18,861 nt of DNA from Bacteriovoracaceae bacterium UBA2428 (lineage in GTDB: Bacteria; Bdellovibrionota; UBA2428), in assembly GCA_002343545.1 (NCBI GenBank), contig DDRA01000041.1, positions 44,411-63,271 of the forward strand, read 5' to 3'. A model generated the notes under the pieces. It did not search any database. It saw only the letters and a program-made list of their open reading frames with translations, and was not told the origin of the DNA. Shown here one piece after another: positions 1 to 9,307 of the stretch (positions within the stretch are counted from its first letter, which is position 1; each line of letters begins with the position of its first letter). The position numbers and the translations under genes are program-made.

Positions 1-2
1 AC

Positions 3-122
3 ACGGTCCTGGGGGAGTGGGTCGGCGAGCCGATCAAGCTCAAATTCGCCCACTTCGGGCGCTACGCGCGGGCGCAGCTCGTCAAGCGCCGGGAGACTTC
101 GCCTTCGTCAGGCGCTCGCTGA
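3..122 (+). CDS. 3' end of an unidentified protein gene (partial)
   Basis: An open frame enters from the left edge and ends at TGA 120-122, giving a 39-residue C-terminus that begins TVLGEWVGEPIKLKF and ends SSGAR. Codon third positions are almost all G or C up to about base 95, as in the clear genes of this window, so the frame looks genuinely coding. The last nine or so codons lose that bias because they lie antisense to the end of the convergent coaE gene; the overlap is 41 bases. I do not recognise the family from so short a tail. The rest of the gene lies outside the window. Confidence 0.5.
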   Translation, partial: TVLGEWVGEPIKLKFAHFGRYARAQLVKRRETSPSSGAR

Positions 123-705
123 GCCAGGCGTCCGCGAGCTTCTTGAGCGCGGCCTCCGAGCCGTCGTTCTTCCAGCGCTGCGTCGCGACCCGCTTCATGA
201 GGTCGTCGTCTTGCATGGCGAAGAGGGCCTCGACTTCGAGTTTGCCCATCGAGTCGCGCTTGGCGATGCGATTGACCCGCTTGGTGAAGTCCGTCTCGAC
301 GAGCAGGATGCCTTTGGCGACGCGGTGAAAGCCGCTTTCCGCCAGACGCGAGCCTTCGACGAAAGCGAATTTCGCGCCGCGCTCTTTCCAACGGGTGCCT
401 TCGCGCTCGATGTGCCGGAGCACGAGGGGATCCAGGATGGCCTCGAGGCTTTCCTTCTCGCTCGGGTTCGACATCAAGCGCTTCATCATGGCGCGCTTGT
501 CGAGTTGACCCAGGGAATTGAGGACGGAGGCGCCGAAGAATTTGTAGATCTTCTCGAAGCCTTCCTTGCCGGCCTCGGTGTTACGGTCCACGACGAGGGA
601 GCCGACGCGGTCGGCGTCCAGCGTCGGGTAACCGAGGCTCGCGAAGTGGCGCGAGAGAGTGGATTTGCCCGATCCCGAGAGTCCCGTGATTCCCCAAACT
701 TCCAT
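82..705 (-). CDS. coaE: Dephospho-CoA kinase
   Basis: Predicted to phosphorylate the ribose 3'-OH of dephospho-CoA with ATP, the last step of coenzyme A synthesis, in the cytosol. The protein has 207 residues, the usual CoaE length. A P-loop (GLSGSGKS, residues 8-15) follows the first strand, and the DADRV motif at 30-34 matches the family's DAD signature for CoA-substrate binding. Later, KRVNRIAKRD and a Gln-ending helix (ALFAMQ) match the lid and adenine-binding region. The family's central PLLFE-type motif is replaced by VEGSRLAESG, so this is a divergent member, and another small P-loop kinase cannot be fully excluded. The ATG at 703-705 has a GAAGG about five bases upstream. It is divergent from plsC, and its end overlaps the incoming gene at 3-122. 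Confidence 0.82.
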   Translation of the reverse strand: MEVWGITGLSGSGKSTLSRHFASLGYPTLDADRVGSLVVDRNTEAGKEGFEKIYKFFGASVLNSLGQLDKRAMMKRLMSNPSEKESLEAILDPLVLRHIEREGTRWKERGAKFAFVEGSRLAESGFHRVAKGILLVETDFTKRVNRIAKRDSMGKLEVEALFAMQDDDLMKRVATQRWKNDGSEAALKKLADAWLSERLTKAKSPGA

Positions 706-736
706 GGGGACCTTCTAGCAGGGCCGCCCGTGCCTT

Positions 737-744
737 GCTAAGCT
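737..744 (+). promoter_or_regulatory. Candidate -10 element of plsC (leaderless)
   Basis: GCTAAGCT lies nine bases before the plsC ATG. The same octamer, or a one-base variant, sits at the same distance before the genes at 5865, 12786 and 15691. No Shine-Dalgarno site is visible. I could not find a convincing -35 at the normal distance, so the call rests on recurrence and position. Confidence 0.4.
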
Positions 745-753
745 CAAAACCGA

Positions 754-1587
754 ATGCGTGCGATATTTCGTTATCCCGGCCCCCTGTGGAAACTCACGTC
801 CGCGGTGGGTTACATCGGCGTCGTCCTCTCCGTCATCCCCTGGACCATTCTCATCGTCGGCACGGTTATGCTGGGCGTCGGGCGAAAGACGCAGACCGTT
901 TTTTTGCGATCCTGGTTTAGCTTCGTCTCCTGGTGCCACGGACTTCGTTACGTCGTCGAGGGAGCCGAGCACTTCGATCCCTCCCAACCTTCGCTCGTCG
1001 TGAGCAATCACCAGGGGCTCTACGACATCCCGGCCGCCTACGCGGCGTTGCGCGGCGACCTGCGTATGATGGCGAAGGCGGAGCTCTTTCGCATCCCGGG
1101 TTTCGGCCACGTCATGGCGCACACGGAGTTCATCCCGGTGCACCGCGAGTCGGCGGCTTCCAGCCGCGGCGCCGCCGAGGCGTTGCTCAAGCGGCTTCGT
1201 AGCGGCCTGCACGTCTGGGTCGCGCCCGAGGGCACGCGCTCGGAGACGGGCGTCCTCGGCAACTTCAAGCGCGGTTCCTTCGCGATCGCGATCCAGGCCG
1301 GCATTCCGATCCAGCCCGTGCTCGTGCTCGATTCGCGTCTCGCGTGCCCCAAGGGGTCGGTCCTCCCGCGCCCGCGTTCGACCATCCACGTTCGCGTTTT
1401 GCCCCGCATTTCCGTCGAGGGTTACACGATGGAGCGTCGCGCGGAACTGGCCCAGAAGGTCCGCGAGATCATGCTCGCCGAGATGTTCCGCGCGCCCACT
1501 CCCCGTCCGGAACCGGACGTTTACTCGTCGCCGCTCTTCCCGGCCGGGGGCGACGCGCCCGTTATGGCCGAGCCTCGACGGATTTGA
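754..1587 (+). CDS. plsC: 1-acyl-sn-glycerol-3-phosphate acyltransferase (PlsC family)
   Basis: Predicted to acylate lysophosphatidic acid to phosphatidic acid at the inner membrane, a core step of phospholipid synthesis. The protein has 277 residues. A hydrophobic segment at about 18-42 should anchor it. The acyltransferase motifs occur in order: NHQGLYD (85-91, the catalytic NHxxxxD), FIPVHR (126-131), APEGTRSE (157-164, substrate phosphate binding) and IPIQPV (184-189). The last 35 residues are Pro-rich and probably disordered. The ATG at 754 fits the membrane segment and lies just behind a GCTAAGCT element. The gene is divergent from coaE (48 bases apart), and its 3' end overlaps the convergent LamG gene by 26 bases. 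A related lysophospholipid acyltransferase with another head group is possible. Confidence 0.88.
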   Translation: MRAIFRYPGPLWKLTSAVGYIGVVLSVIPWTILIVGTVMLGVGRKTQTVFLRSWFSFVSWCHGLRYVVEGAEHFDPSQPSLVVSNHQGLYDIPAAYAALRGDLRMMAKAELFRIPGFGHVMAHTEFIPVHRESAASSRGAAEALLKRLRSGLHVWVAPEGTRSETGVLGNFKRGSFAIAIQAGIPIQPVLVLDSRLACPKGSVLPRPRSTIHVRVLPRISVEGYTMERRAELAQKVREIMLAEMFRAPTPRPEPDVYSSPLFPAGGDAPVMAEPRRI

Positions 1588-4217
1588 GCTCGGGCGAGCA
1601 GGCCGCGGCGCCCGCGCCGTAGTCGCAGGCGGTCGAGGCGTCGTCGCTCTCGAGGATCGCGCGGTAGCGGAAGTAGCGCTCGGTCGGGTCCGCGAGGCCC
1701 GTGAAGCTCGAGAAGAGCAGGTTCGCCCATCCCGAGAGCACGTTGCCCGTGGCGACGCCGAGGGCGCTCAGGACATCGTTATTGTGGTACTCCGAAAAAT
1801 ACGAGGCGAGGTCTCCGCCGGGGCCGATCCAGGGTTCCGTCGTCTCGTTGCAGGTCGTCGTGGCGCAGGCGCGTACCTGGAACTTGACGCGGTTCGCGCC
1901 GCGACGGTAGAGCTGCCGGACTTCGCCCGCGTTCAGGACGCGCGACCACATCGCGACCTCGTCGAGGCTGCCGCGCATTTGGTTGCTCGTTTCGGAGAAC
2001 TGGAGGTTGCCGCTCGGGGTCGTGAGCGTCGTCGTACCGGTTTGCCGCGACTCGCCGTCGACGTAGATCGTCACGTTGCCGCTCGCATCGACGGTCGTCA
2101 CGACGTGGACCCATTGGTTCAGCTTGGTGAGCGCGGCGGTCTCGACATCGTGGCCCACGTCCTTGCGGCCGAAAGAGACCGTGCCCGAGTTGCGGAGGCA
2201 GCTGAAGTATCCACCCGTTCCGGTCCAGATGATCGGAGCCATGCAGGCCGTGTTGTAATTGGAAGGGCTGGCCCAGTACGCCCAAGTGAACCCGCCGTCG
2301 AGCTTGAGGGCCGCGGGGCTGCCGAGATCGACGTAGTCGTTCGCGCTCGCGAAGCGGAAGGATTGCCCGATACGTCCGGGCGCGTAGGCGATCGTGTTCG
2401 TCGCGTCGTCGTCTTTGGCCGCCCCGTGGGTCGGCGTCGTCGCGCCCGAGGCGTCCGCGAGGACCGCGTCGTCGTCGATCGTGCCGATCGGCCCGTCCAA
2501 GTGCCAGAGCGCCGCGATGCCCGTCATGAGGTTGGATCCGATATCCGCGTAGTCCGTCGACGTTTCGCTCGTGCCGCCGCTCGGAAGTCCCTTGCCGAAG
2601 GGAAGGGTCGTGATCCATTTGAGTCCGTCCCAGGCCGTGCTCGCGCCGGCGTCGAAAGCGCGCGACACGTAGCTGCCCGATGCTTTCGCGGACTGCCGCT
2701 CGTAGACCGCCCGGATCTGCGCGGGCGTGAGGACTTTGGACCACATCGCGAGCTCGTCGATCGCGCCGTTGAAATAGCGGGGAGTCGTTCCGGCGTCGTA
2801 GTTGCCGATGATCATGGGGTTCGTGTTGGCCGAGCCCATCGTGACGGACGAACTCCGGCCGACCTCGACGCCGTTGACGTAGAGAACGGTTTCGGAGGCG
2901 TTCGCCGTGACGGCGACGTGCTGCCAGGTGCTCAGACCGATAACGCGGATCACGGTCAGCTGGCCCGTCCCGATGAGGGCGAGCGAGGCGGGCGAGGAAC
3001 CGTTCAGGTTCCCGATCTGGAAGTCGAAGGTTCCGGCTTTACGGGCGATGCGTCCAAATCGATTCGAGCCGGAGAGGTACCCGAAAGTCGTCGGATTGAT
3101 CCACGCCGACATCGTCATTTCGGTGGGGTTCAGCGAAGCATCGTTCGGAACGCTCACGTAGTCCCCGCTGCCGTCGAGGGCGAGGGACTGGCTGCCGATG
3201 CGCGCGGCCCCGCTCGGGGCCGCGTCTCCCGACGCCGTGCCGTGGTTGCTGCCGCGCGAGTCTTGGAGGTTACCGTCGAACTTCCAGTAGGAGGTCAGGG
3301 AGTCCCACTCGGGGGTCCAGTCCGCGGCGAGTTCGGTCGCGTTGGCGGACGTGTTCAGGATGAGCTTGCCCGCGATCCGCTGGGTGCCGGCGTGGGTGCC
3401 GGAGAAATCCCCGTCGTTTTCGTCGACGTGGGTTCCCTCGCCGCCCGAAACGGCGTTGACCGTGATCGAAACCGTGGCGGCCGCGGAGTTGGCGCTTCCG
3501 TCGTTGACTTTAAAGGTGAAGGAGTCGGAGCCCGTATAGCTCCCGGTTGGCGTGTAGCTGAACGAACAGTTGCCGTTGACCGTGACGGATCCGTGTCCGG
3601 GGTCGCTTTCCTTGGCGCAGGTGAGCGCGCTTCCCTCGACGTCCGATCCGTCGAGATGGGGCCGCGTCGATCCGTTCGAGGTATAGGTCGTGTCCTGATT
3701 CATCGAGAAGGAGGCGGCGCTCGCGACGGGAGCGTCGTTGACCGCGGTGATGCTGAGCGTGGCCGTGGCGGAGTTGGAGCTTTGCCCGTTCGTCGTGACG
3801 GTGTAGGCGAAGGACGCCGATCCGAAGTAGTTGGCCGTCCCCGTGACCTTGAGCGTACAGACGCCCGATCCGTCGCAGGCGCAGGCTTGCGTGAGCGTGA
3901 CGTTCGAGAGGGCCGAGACGGCGCACGAAGTCGCGAGGTCGTTCTCGTCGTCGGTGTAAGAAAGCGTGAGGACGCCGCTCTCGGCATCCTCGGCGAAGGC
4001 GGCGGGCGAAATATTCTCCGCGACCGGCGCGGTGTTCGGAGCCGCACTCGCGGTCGGCGAGGGGCTTGGCGTCGGAGAAGGCGTCGAGCTCGCCCCGGGG
4101 GTCGGCGAGGAGGGGACGCTCGTGATCGGAGCTTCGATCTAAACCGAGATAGGGTCCGCAGGCGCCGACCGCGAGGAGCGAAAGTAGGAAGGGGAGCCCG
4201 CGCGTAATCTGGATCAT
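1562..4217 (-). CDS. LamG / cadherin-like surface lipoprotein, frameshifted
   Basis: Two frames belong together. From ATG 4217 one frame encodes a lipoprotein signal peptide with lipobox LLAVGAC. From about 4138 to the stop at 1562 another frame is open without any ATG, GTG or TTG before 3703; it is closed upstream by TAG at 4139-4141. The joined protein would run: lipid-anchored Cys, Pro/Ser/Thr-rich linker, two cadherin-like (tandem-95 type) beta domains, then two LamG/concanavalin-like domains containing WKFDGNLQDS and LWHLDG starts and DELAMWSKVL and DEVAMWSRVL ends, and a Cys-containing tail. Such proteins are usually cell-surface adhesins or sugar-binding proteins. The shorter reading (3703-1562, 713 residues) would lack a signal peptide. 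A real disabling mutation or a sequencing indel between about 4130 and 4165 are both possible. Its 3' end overlaps plsC. Confidence 0.7.
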
Positions 4218-4223
4218 GCTATC

Positions 4224-4229
4224 AGTGTA
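4224..4229 (-). promoter_or_regulatory. Candidate -10 (TACACT) of the LamG lipoprotein gene
   Basis: TACACT on the minus strand ends six bases before the ATG at 4217, which would place transcription initiation at or next to the start codon. No Shine-Dalgarno site precedes this ATG. A TTCACG that might serve as -35 is about 21 bases upstream, longer than usual, so the promoter call is tentative. Confidence 0.3.
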
Positions 4230-4304
4230 GGAGGCCACGATCGCTCGCCCCGTGAAGATCGCATGAAGATGGGATAGTTCGTGTTAGCCGGCGGCTACGT
4301 CGAT

Positions 4305-5810
<1,506 letters not shown>

Positions 5811-5825
5811 ATCGCCCTCCCTTCT

Positions 5826-5855
5826 TTGTCTTCTTTTCGGCGTTCGCGCTAAGGT
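5826..5855 (+). promoter_or_regulatory. Candidate promoter of the GNAT gene (leaderless)
   Basis: TTGTCT (5826-5831) and TAAGGT (5850-5855, within GCTAAGGT) are separated by 18 bases. The -10 ends nine bases before the ATG at 5865, and no Shine-Dalgarno site follows it. The arrangement matches the GCTAAG-type elements before plsC, the aldehyde dehydrogenase and the DHH gene. Confidence 0.45.
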
Positions 5856-5864
5856 TCTTGAACG

Positions 5865-6302
5865 ATGGAGAGCTCGCCGATCCAAGTACGTCCGATCGAC
5901 TTCGAACTCGAGGGTCAGTCCGCCTACGAACTCCTGCGGGAATTGCGCGGCGGGCTCGCGTTCGAGGACTTTGCCGCGATCTATCGCGAGGCCTCGAAAA
6001 GCGACGACTACCGTTTTTGGGGGGCCTACCGCGGCCACGAGCTCCTGGGTCTCATGGGCGCGCGCGTTCTGCACGACTTCGTGCACGGCAAACACTTCTA
6101 CGTGGACGACCTCGTCATCGGGAAGGAGTTCCGTTCCCAGGGGATCGGCCAGACCCTGCTCGCTTTCGCCGAAACGCAGGCGCGCGAGTGGGGCTGCCGC
6201 GGCCTCCGTCTTTGCACGGGTTTCGAGAACGAAGGCGCCCGCCGTTTTTACGAGCGCGAAGGCTGGGCTCCCCGCGCCATCGCTTTCAAGAAGAAGCTCT
6301 GA
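5865..6302 (+). CDS. GNAT-family N-acetyltransferase
   Basis: A 145-residue single-domain acetyltransferase that should transfer an acetyl group from acetyl-CoA to an amine on a small molecule or protein. The acetyl-CoA binding segment is clear: VDDLVIGKEF (80-89) is the central beta strand and its continuation, and RSQGIGQTLL (90-99) is the R/Q-x-x-G-x-G/A loop and helix. A second conserved region, ENEGARRFYEREGW (121-134), is the usual GNAT C-terminal block. The substrate cannot be told from sequence. The ATG at 5865 starts in frame with the fold and lies nine bases after a -10-like element. The gene is divergent from the sigma-54 activator across 54 bases, so local control is possible but unproven. 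Confidence 0.85.
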   Translation: MESSPIQVRPIDFELEGQSAYELLRELRGGLAFEDFAAIYREASKSDDYRFWGAYRGHELLGLMGARVLHDFVHGKHFYVDDLVIGKEFRSQGIGQTLLAFAETQAREWGCRGLRLCTGFENEGARRFYEREGWAPRAIAFKKKL

Positions 6303-6313
6303 AGAGGCTCTTT

Positions 6314-6327
6314 GCCCCGCGCGGGGC
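6314..6327 (+). terminator. Possible terminator hairpin after the GNAT gene
   Basis: A perfect GC palindrome (GCCCCGCGCGGGGC) starts 12 bases after the GNAT stop codon and can fold into a five-base-pair stem with a GCGC loop. There is no T tract behind it, so intrinsic termination would be weak. Confidence 0.3.
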
Positions 6328-6375
6328 CTTCCGGCGTCCGGGATCGCTAACGCGCTGCCGAAATTTTGAATTCCT

Positions 6376-6416
6376 GTGTCTTCTTTGACACTTGTCGCGG
6401 GGCTCCCGGGTTAATT
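6376..6416 (+). promoter_or_regulatory. Candidate promoter/operator of the mla operon
   Basis: A consensus TTGACA occurs at 6385-6390. Behind it lies the AT-rich TTAATTTATC (6411-6420), which offers a -10 such as TTAATT at a long spacing of 20 bases. An inverted repeat GTGTC (6376-6380) / GACAC (6387-6391) overlaps the -35 and could be a repressor site. The spacing is not ideal, so confidence is limited. Confidence 0.35.
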
Positions 6417-6430
6417 TATCAAAGAGGCTT

Positions 6431-6940
6431 ATGGCGATTTCTCTTCGCGCGCGAAATTTTGGATGGCTCTTCGCGGGCCTCTTGGGCGCCTGCTCCCTGG
6501 GCGGGCCTTTGCGCGTCGACAAGAAGGCCAAGGACTACCGCACGGGTCATCCCGGCGGCGGTTGGCTCGAGCGCCGCGTGGATTCGAGCCAAGAGGCCGC
6601 CGACAAGATCTTCGAGTCCTCCCGCGGCAATGCGTTGCTGGCCATCGGTTCGGCTTGCGGCGTCTACCAGACGACGACGCTCGAGGCGCTCGCGCGCGAT
6701 CTCGTCGGCCCGCTCCGCGAGGCCGAGATCCTGCTTCAGCGCACGCGTCCGCTCGACGGCCGCGAGGGACTGTTGACCGAGGCGCGCGGCCGCGTCGACG
6801 GCGTCTCGGTGGGAATGCTGGCCTTCGTCCTGCGCAAGAACGATTGCCTCTTTGATTTCACGCTCACCGCGCGCGAGCCGCTTCGCCCGGAGGACCGCGT
6901 CGCCTTTGAGAACGTGCTCAAGGGTTTCCGCTATGAGTGA
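6431..6940 (+). CDS. Unknown lipoprotein, first gene of the mla operon
   Basis: A 169-residue lipoprotein I cannot assign to a named family. From ATG 6431 the signal peptide runs to the lipobox LLGAC (17-21). Ser follows the Cys, so sorting to the outer membrane is expected under the enterobacterial +2 rule. The mature part is short and mixed alpha/beta, with one internal Cys in AIGSACGVYQ and another in KNDCLFDFTL, and ends FENVLKGFRYE. The ATG has AAAGAGG just upstream; upstream in-frame codons would spoil the signal peptide. Its stop overlaps the mlaE start by eight bases, so the two are translationally coupled. Its place in the operon suggests an outer-membrane partner of the MCE transporter, analogous in position to the PqiC-type auxiliary lipoproteins, but this is inference. 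Confidence 0.75.
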   Translation: MAISLRARNFGWLFAGLLGACSLGGPLRVDKKAKDYRTGHPGGGWLERRVDSSQEAADKIFESSRGNALLAIGSACGVYQTTTLEALARDLVGPLREAEILLQRTRPLDGREGLLTEARGRVDGVSVGMLAFVLRKNDCLFDFTLTAREPLRPEDRVAFENVLKGFRYE

Positions 6941-7730
6941 GGGGCTCATCCGCGGCGAGCTCCGCCGCTCGATCGACTTCATCGGCGGCGCCTCGCTCAT
7001 GGTCCGCGACAGCTACCGCAGCTTCGTCCGCCGCCCGCCCACGCTGAGCTCCGTCACGAACGAACTCCACCAGGTCGGCGTGAAGTCCTTCGTCATCGTC
7101 GGCACGGCGGCGCTCGCCGTGGGCCTCGTTATGGCGCTCCAGTTCGGCTTCGGCCTCGCGCGCTTCGGCGCGAAGCTCTACGTGCCGAAGATCGTGGCCG
7201 TCTCGATCATCCGCGAACTCGGCCCCATCTTCACGGCGCTCATGCTCGCGGGGCGCGTCGGGGCCGGCATCGCCTCGGAAGTCGGTTCGATGCGCGTCAC
7301 CCAGCAGATCGACGCCATCCGCGCCCTCGGCACGGACCCCTACCAGAAGCTCATCAACCCCAAGCTCATCGCGATCGTGCTCGCGACGCCCCTGCTCACG
7401 ATCATGGCCAACTTCATCGGCATCTTCGGCGGCCTGCTCATCTCGTCGTCGCAGCTCGGCGTCTCGTCCTACGACTACTTCTTCAAGTCCTTCGAGATCA
7501 TCCGCGGCTTCGACGTCTGGGGCGGCATCCTGAAGTCCGTCGTCTTCGGTTTTCTCATCGGCGTGACGGGCTGCCACCTCGGGCTCACGACGGAAGGCGG
7601 CACGAAGGGCGTGGGCGAATCCACCACGCGCGCCGTCGTCGTGGCCTCGGTGCTCGTGATCTTTTCGGACTTCGTGCTCACCAAGCTCCTCTGGGTGATC
7701 GAGCACGCGCGTCGCACGGGGCAGATCTAG
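6933..7730 (+). CDS. mlaE: MlaE-type permease of an MCE lipid ABC transporter
   Basis: The inner-membrane permease of an MlaFED-type complex, which moves phospholipids between inner and outer membrane. The protein has 265 residues with five or so hydrophobic segments (about 52-76, 88-108, 145-175, 200-225, 235-255). The strongly conserved cytoplasmic region is present: RELGPIFTALMLAGRVGAGI (94-113) followed by ASEVGSMRVTQQIDAIRALG (114-133). An amphipathic N-terminal helix (about 10-40) is typical of MlaE. The start is ATG 6933, overlapping the stop of the lipoprotein gene as ATGAGTGA, with AAGGG eight bases upstream. mlaF starts two bases after its stop. Confidence 0.93.
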   Translation: MSEGLIRGELRRSIDFIGGASLMVRDSYRSFVRRPPTLSSVTNELHQVGVKSFVIVGTAALAVGLVMALQFGFGLARFGAKLYVPKIVAVSIIRELGPIFTALMLAGRVGAGIASEVGSMRVTQQIDAIRALGTDPYQKLINPKLIAIVLATPLLTIMANFIGIFGGLLISSSQLGVSSYDYFFKSFEIIRGFDVWGGILKSVVFGFLIGVTGCHLGLTTEGGTKGVGESTTRAVVVASVLVIFSDFVLTKLLWVIEHARRTGQI

Positions 7731-7732
7731 GC

Positions 7733-8482
7733 ATGGACGCGGTCATCGTCGTCGAGAAGTTCTCCAAGAGCTTCGGTTCGAAGCAGGTCCACCGCGACCT
7801 CGACTTTCACCTGAACGAAGGCGAAGTTTGCGCGCTCATCGGCGGGTCGGGCTCGGGCAAGAGCGTGCTTTGCCGCGCGCTCATCGGCCTCGAGAAGCCG
7901 GACTCGGGCCGCATTTTTTTTCGCGGCCAAGACGTGACCGACTACGACGAGAACGAATGGCGCCACGTCCGCAAGAAGATCGCGTACGTCTTCCAGTCGG
8001 GCGCGCTCTTCGACTCGCTCAGCGTCGAGGAAAACCTGCTCTATCCGCTCGACGCCCACCGGCGCGATCTTTCGCGCAAAGAGAAGCAGGCCAAGATCGA
8101 CGAGGTCCTCGAGATGCTCGGGCTCAAGGGGGCCAACCAACTTTTGCCCTCGTCGCTCTCGGGCGGCATGCAGAAGCGCGCCGGCCTCGCGCGCGCGCTC
8201 ATGCTCGATCCCGAGATCATCCTCTACGACGAGCCGACCGCCGGTCTCGACCCCTTCAACACGAAAAACATCCAGGACATGATCAACGACATGAAGGCCA
8301 CGGGTCGCGCGGGGGTGCTCGTCACGCACGACATGCCCTCGGCCTTCGCGACCTGCGATCGCATGTCCTTGCTCATGGAAGGCCGCATCGCCATCGAAGG
8401 TCCCACCGCGGAGCTTCGCGAGAACTCGTTCGTCCAATCCTTCGTCACGGGAGAGATCGCCTATGGAAAAGCCAAACAGTAA
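7733..8482 (+). CDS. mlaF: MlaF-type ATPase of an MCE lipid ABC transporter
   Basis: The cytoplasmic ATP-binding subunit that powers the MlaE permease. The protein has 249 residues with all ABC motifs intact: Walker A GGSGSGKS (37-44), Q-loop around FQSGALFDSLSV (Q88), signature LSGGMQKRAGLARAL (142-156), Walker B IILYDEPTAGLDP (162-174) and the switch His in VLVTHDM (H199). The SGGM(Q)KR signature form and the GALFDSLSV stretch are typical of MlaF/TtgA2-like ATPases as opposed to other ABC families. ATG 7733 follows the mlaE stop by two bases. Its last 20 bases overlap mlaD. No separate MlaB STAS-domain gene is present in the operon. Confidence 0.95.
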   Translation: MDAVIVVEKFSKSFGSKQVHRDLDFHLNEGEVCALIGGSGSGKSVLCRALIGLEKPDSGRIFFRGQDVTDYDENEWRHVRKKIAYVFQSGALFDSLSVEENLLYPLDAHRRDLSRKEKQAKIDEVLEMLGLKGANQLLPSSLSGGMQKRAGLARALMLDPEIILYDEPTAGLDPFNTKNIQDMINDMKATGRAGVLVTHDMPSAFATCDRMSLLMEGRIAIEGPTAELRENSFVQSFVTGEIAYGKAKQ

Positions 8483-9305
8483 GGGGTCGGAAACCTTCGT
8501 CGTCGGCCTCTTCGTGCTCGTCGCCGTCATCGTGTCGTCGGGCTTCGTCGTCTTCATGGGCGGCACTTCGTTCTTCGGTTCCGAGATGAACGTGCGCACG
8601 ATCTTTCGCGACGTGCGGGGGCTCAACGTGGGCGCCCCCGTTTTCTTGAGCGGCATTCAGGTCGGTCGCGTGTCGAACTTCAGCTTTCCCGAATCGAGCG
8701 GCTCGGTCGAGGTCGAAGAGCAAGGCGTCGTGACGACCCTCACGATCGAAAAACGCTTCGCGACCCGCGTGCGCGCTTCGAGCCAGGCCTCCATCACGAC
8801 GATGGGCGTGGTCGGCGACAAGGTCGTCGTCGTCTCGCCGGGCGAGCCGGACTCGCCCGCGATCGACCCCGAAAAGGATTACCTTGTCGCGGAGAACGCG
8901 AAGGAACTTTCGGACTACTTCGCGCGCGGTGGCAATCTCGTCGAAGAACTCAACAAGCTTACGGCCAACCTGAATCGCCTCGTCGACGAGGTGCAGGGCA
9001 GCGGCCGCTTAGAGCGCATCCTGGCGAACGTCGAAAAGTCCTCGGCGAATCTCTCGTCGATGACGGGCAGCCTGCAGCAGCTCTCCAAAGAAGACCTGGG
9101 CCCCGCGATCCGCGACCTGCGCATGGTCCTGAACAAGGTCAACCGCGGTCAGGGCACGCTCGGCGCGCTCGTGAACGATTCGAGCCTGCACGAGGACCTG
9201 CGCATTTTGCTGGGCGGCGCCAAGCGCTCCCAGCTCGTGCGTTTCCTCGTGCGCGAGGCGATCAAGGGCAACGAGCCCAAAGTCCCCGAAACGCCTCGGA
9301 AGTAA
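8463..9305 (+). CDS. mlaD: MlaD-like MCE-domain lipid-binding protein
   Basis: A periplasmic lipid-handling subunit anchored in the inner membrane. One N-terminal transmembrane helix (about 12-33) precedes a single MCE domain (about 41-128) with the characteristic GLNVGAPVFLSGIQVGRV (53-70). The remainder (about 145-265) is a long helical region with GQGTLGALVNDSSLHEDL near its end, a feature shared by many MCE proteins. At 280 residues it is about 100 longer than E. coli MlaD, so the helical part might form a longer channel or needle; that is inference. The ATG at 8463 lies inside the end of mlaF, with GGGAGA about nine bases upstream. It is the last gene of the operon, and its stop is two bases from the stop of the convergent gene. 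Confidence 0.92.
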   Translation: MEKPNSKGSETFVVGLFVLVAVIVSSGFVVFMGGTSFFGSEMNVRTIFRDVRGLNVGAPVFLSGIQVGRVSNFSFPESSGSVEVEEQGVVTTLTIEKRFATRVRASSQASITTMGVVGDKVVVVSPGEPDSPAIDPEKDYLVAENAKELSDYFARGGNLVEELNKLTANLNRLVDEVQGSGRLERILANVEKSSANLSSMTGSLQQLSKEDLGPAIRDLRMVLNKVNRGQGTLGALVNDSSLHEDLRILLGGAKRSQLVRFLVREAIKGNEPKVPETPRK

Positions 9306-9307
9306 GA

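Noticed and set aside
1784..4207. An 807-codon plus-strand open frame opposite the LamG gene, and a 593-codon frame at 14021-15802
   Set aside because: Both are antisense to genes with clear domains, have Arg/Asp/Glu/Val-rich shadow composition and no recognisable motif; GC-rich DNA keeps such frames open.
4285..4297. TAGCCG/CGGCTA hairpin eight bases after the sigma-54 activator stop, as a terminator
   Set aside because: The stem is short, has essentially no loop and no T tract follows on the minus strand.
5811..6095. Extending the sigma-54 activator start to 6095
   Set aside because: The extra 95 codons are antisense to the GNAT gene and show no domain-like pattern.
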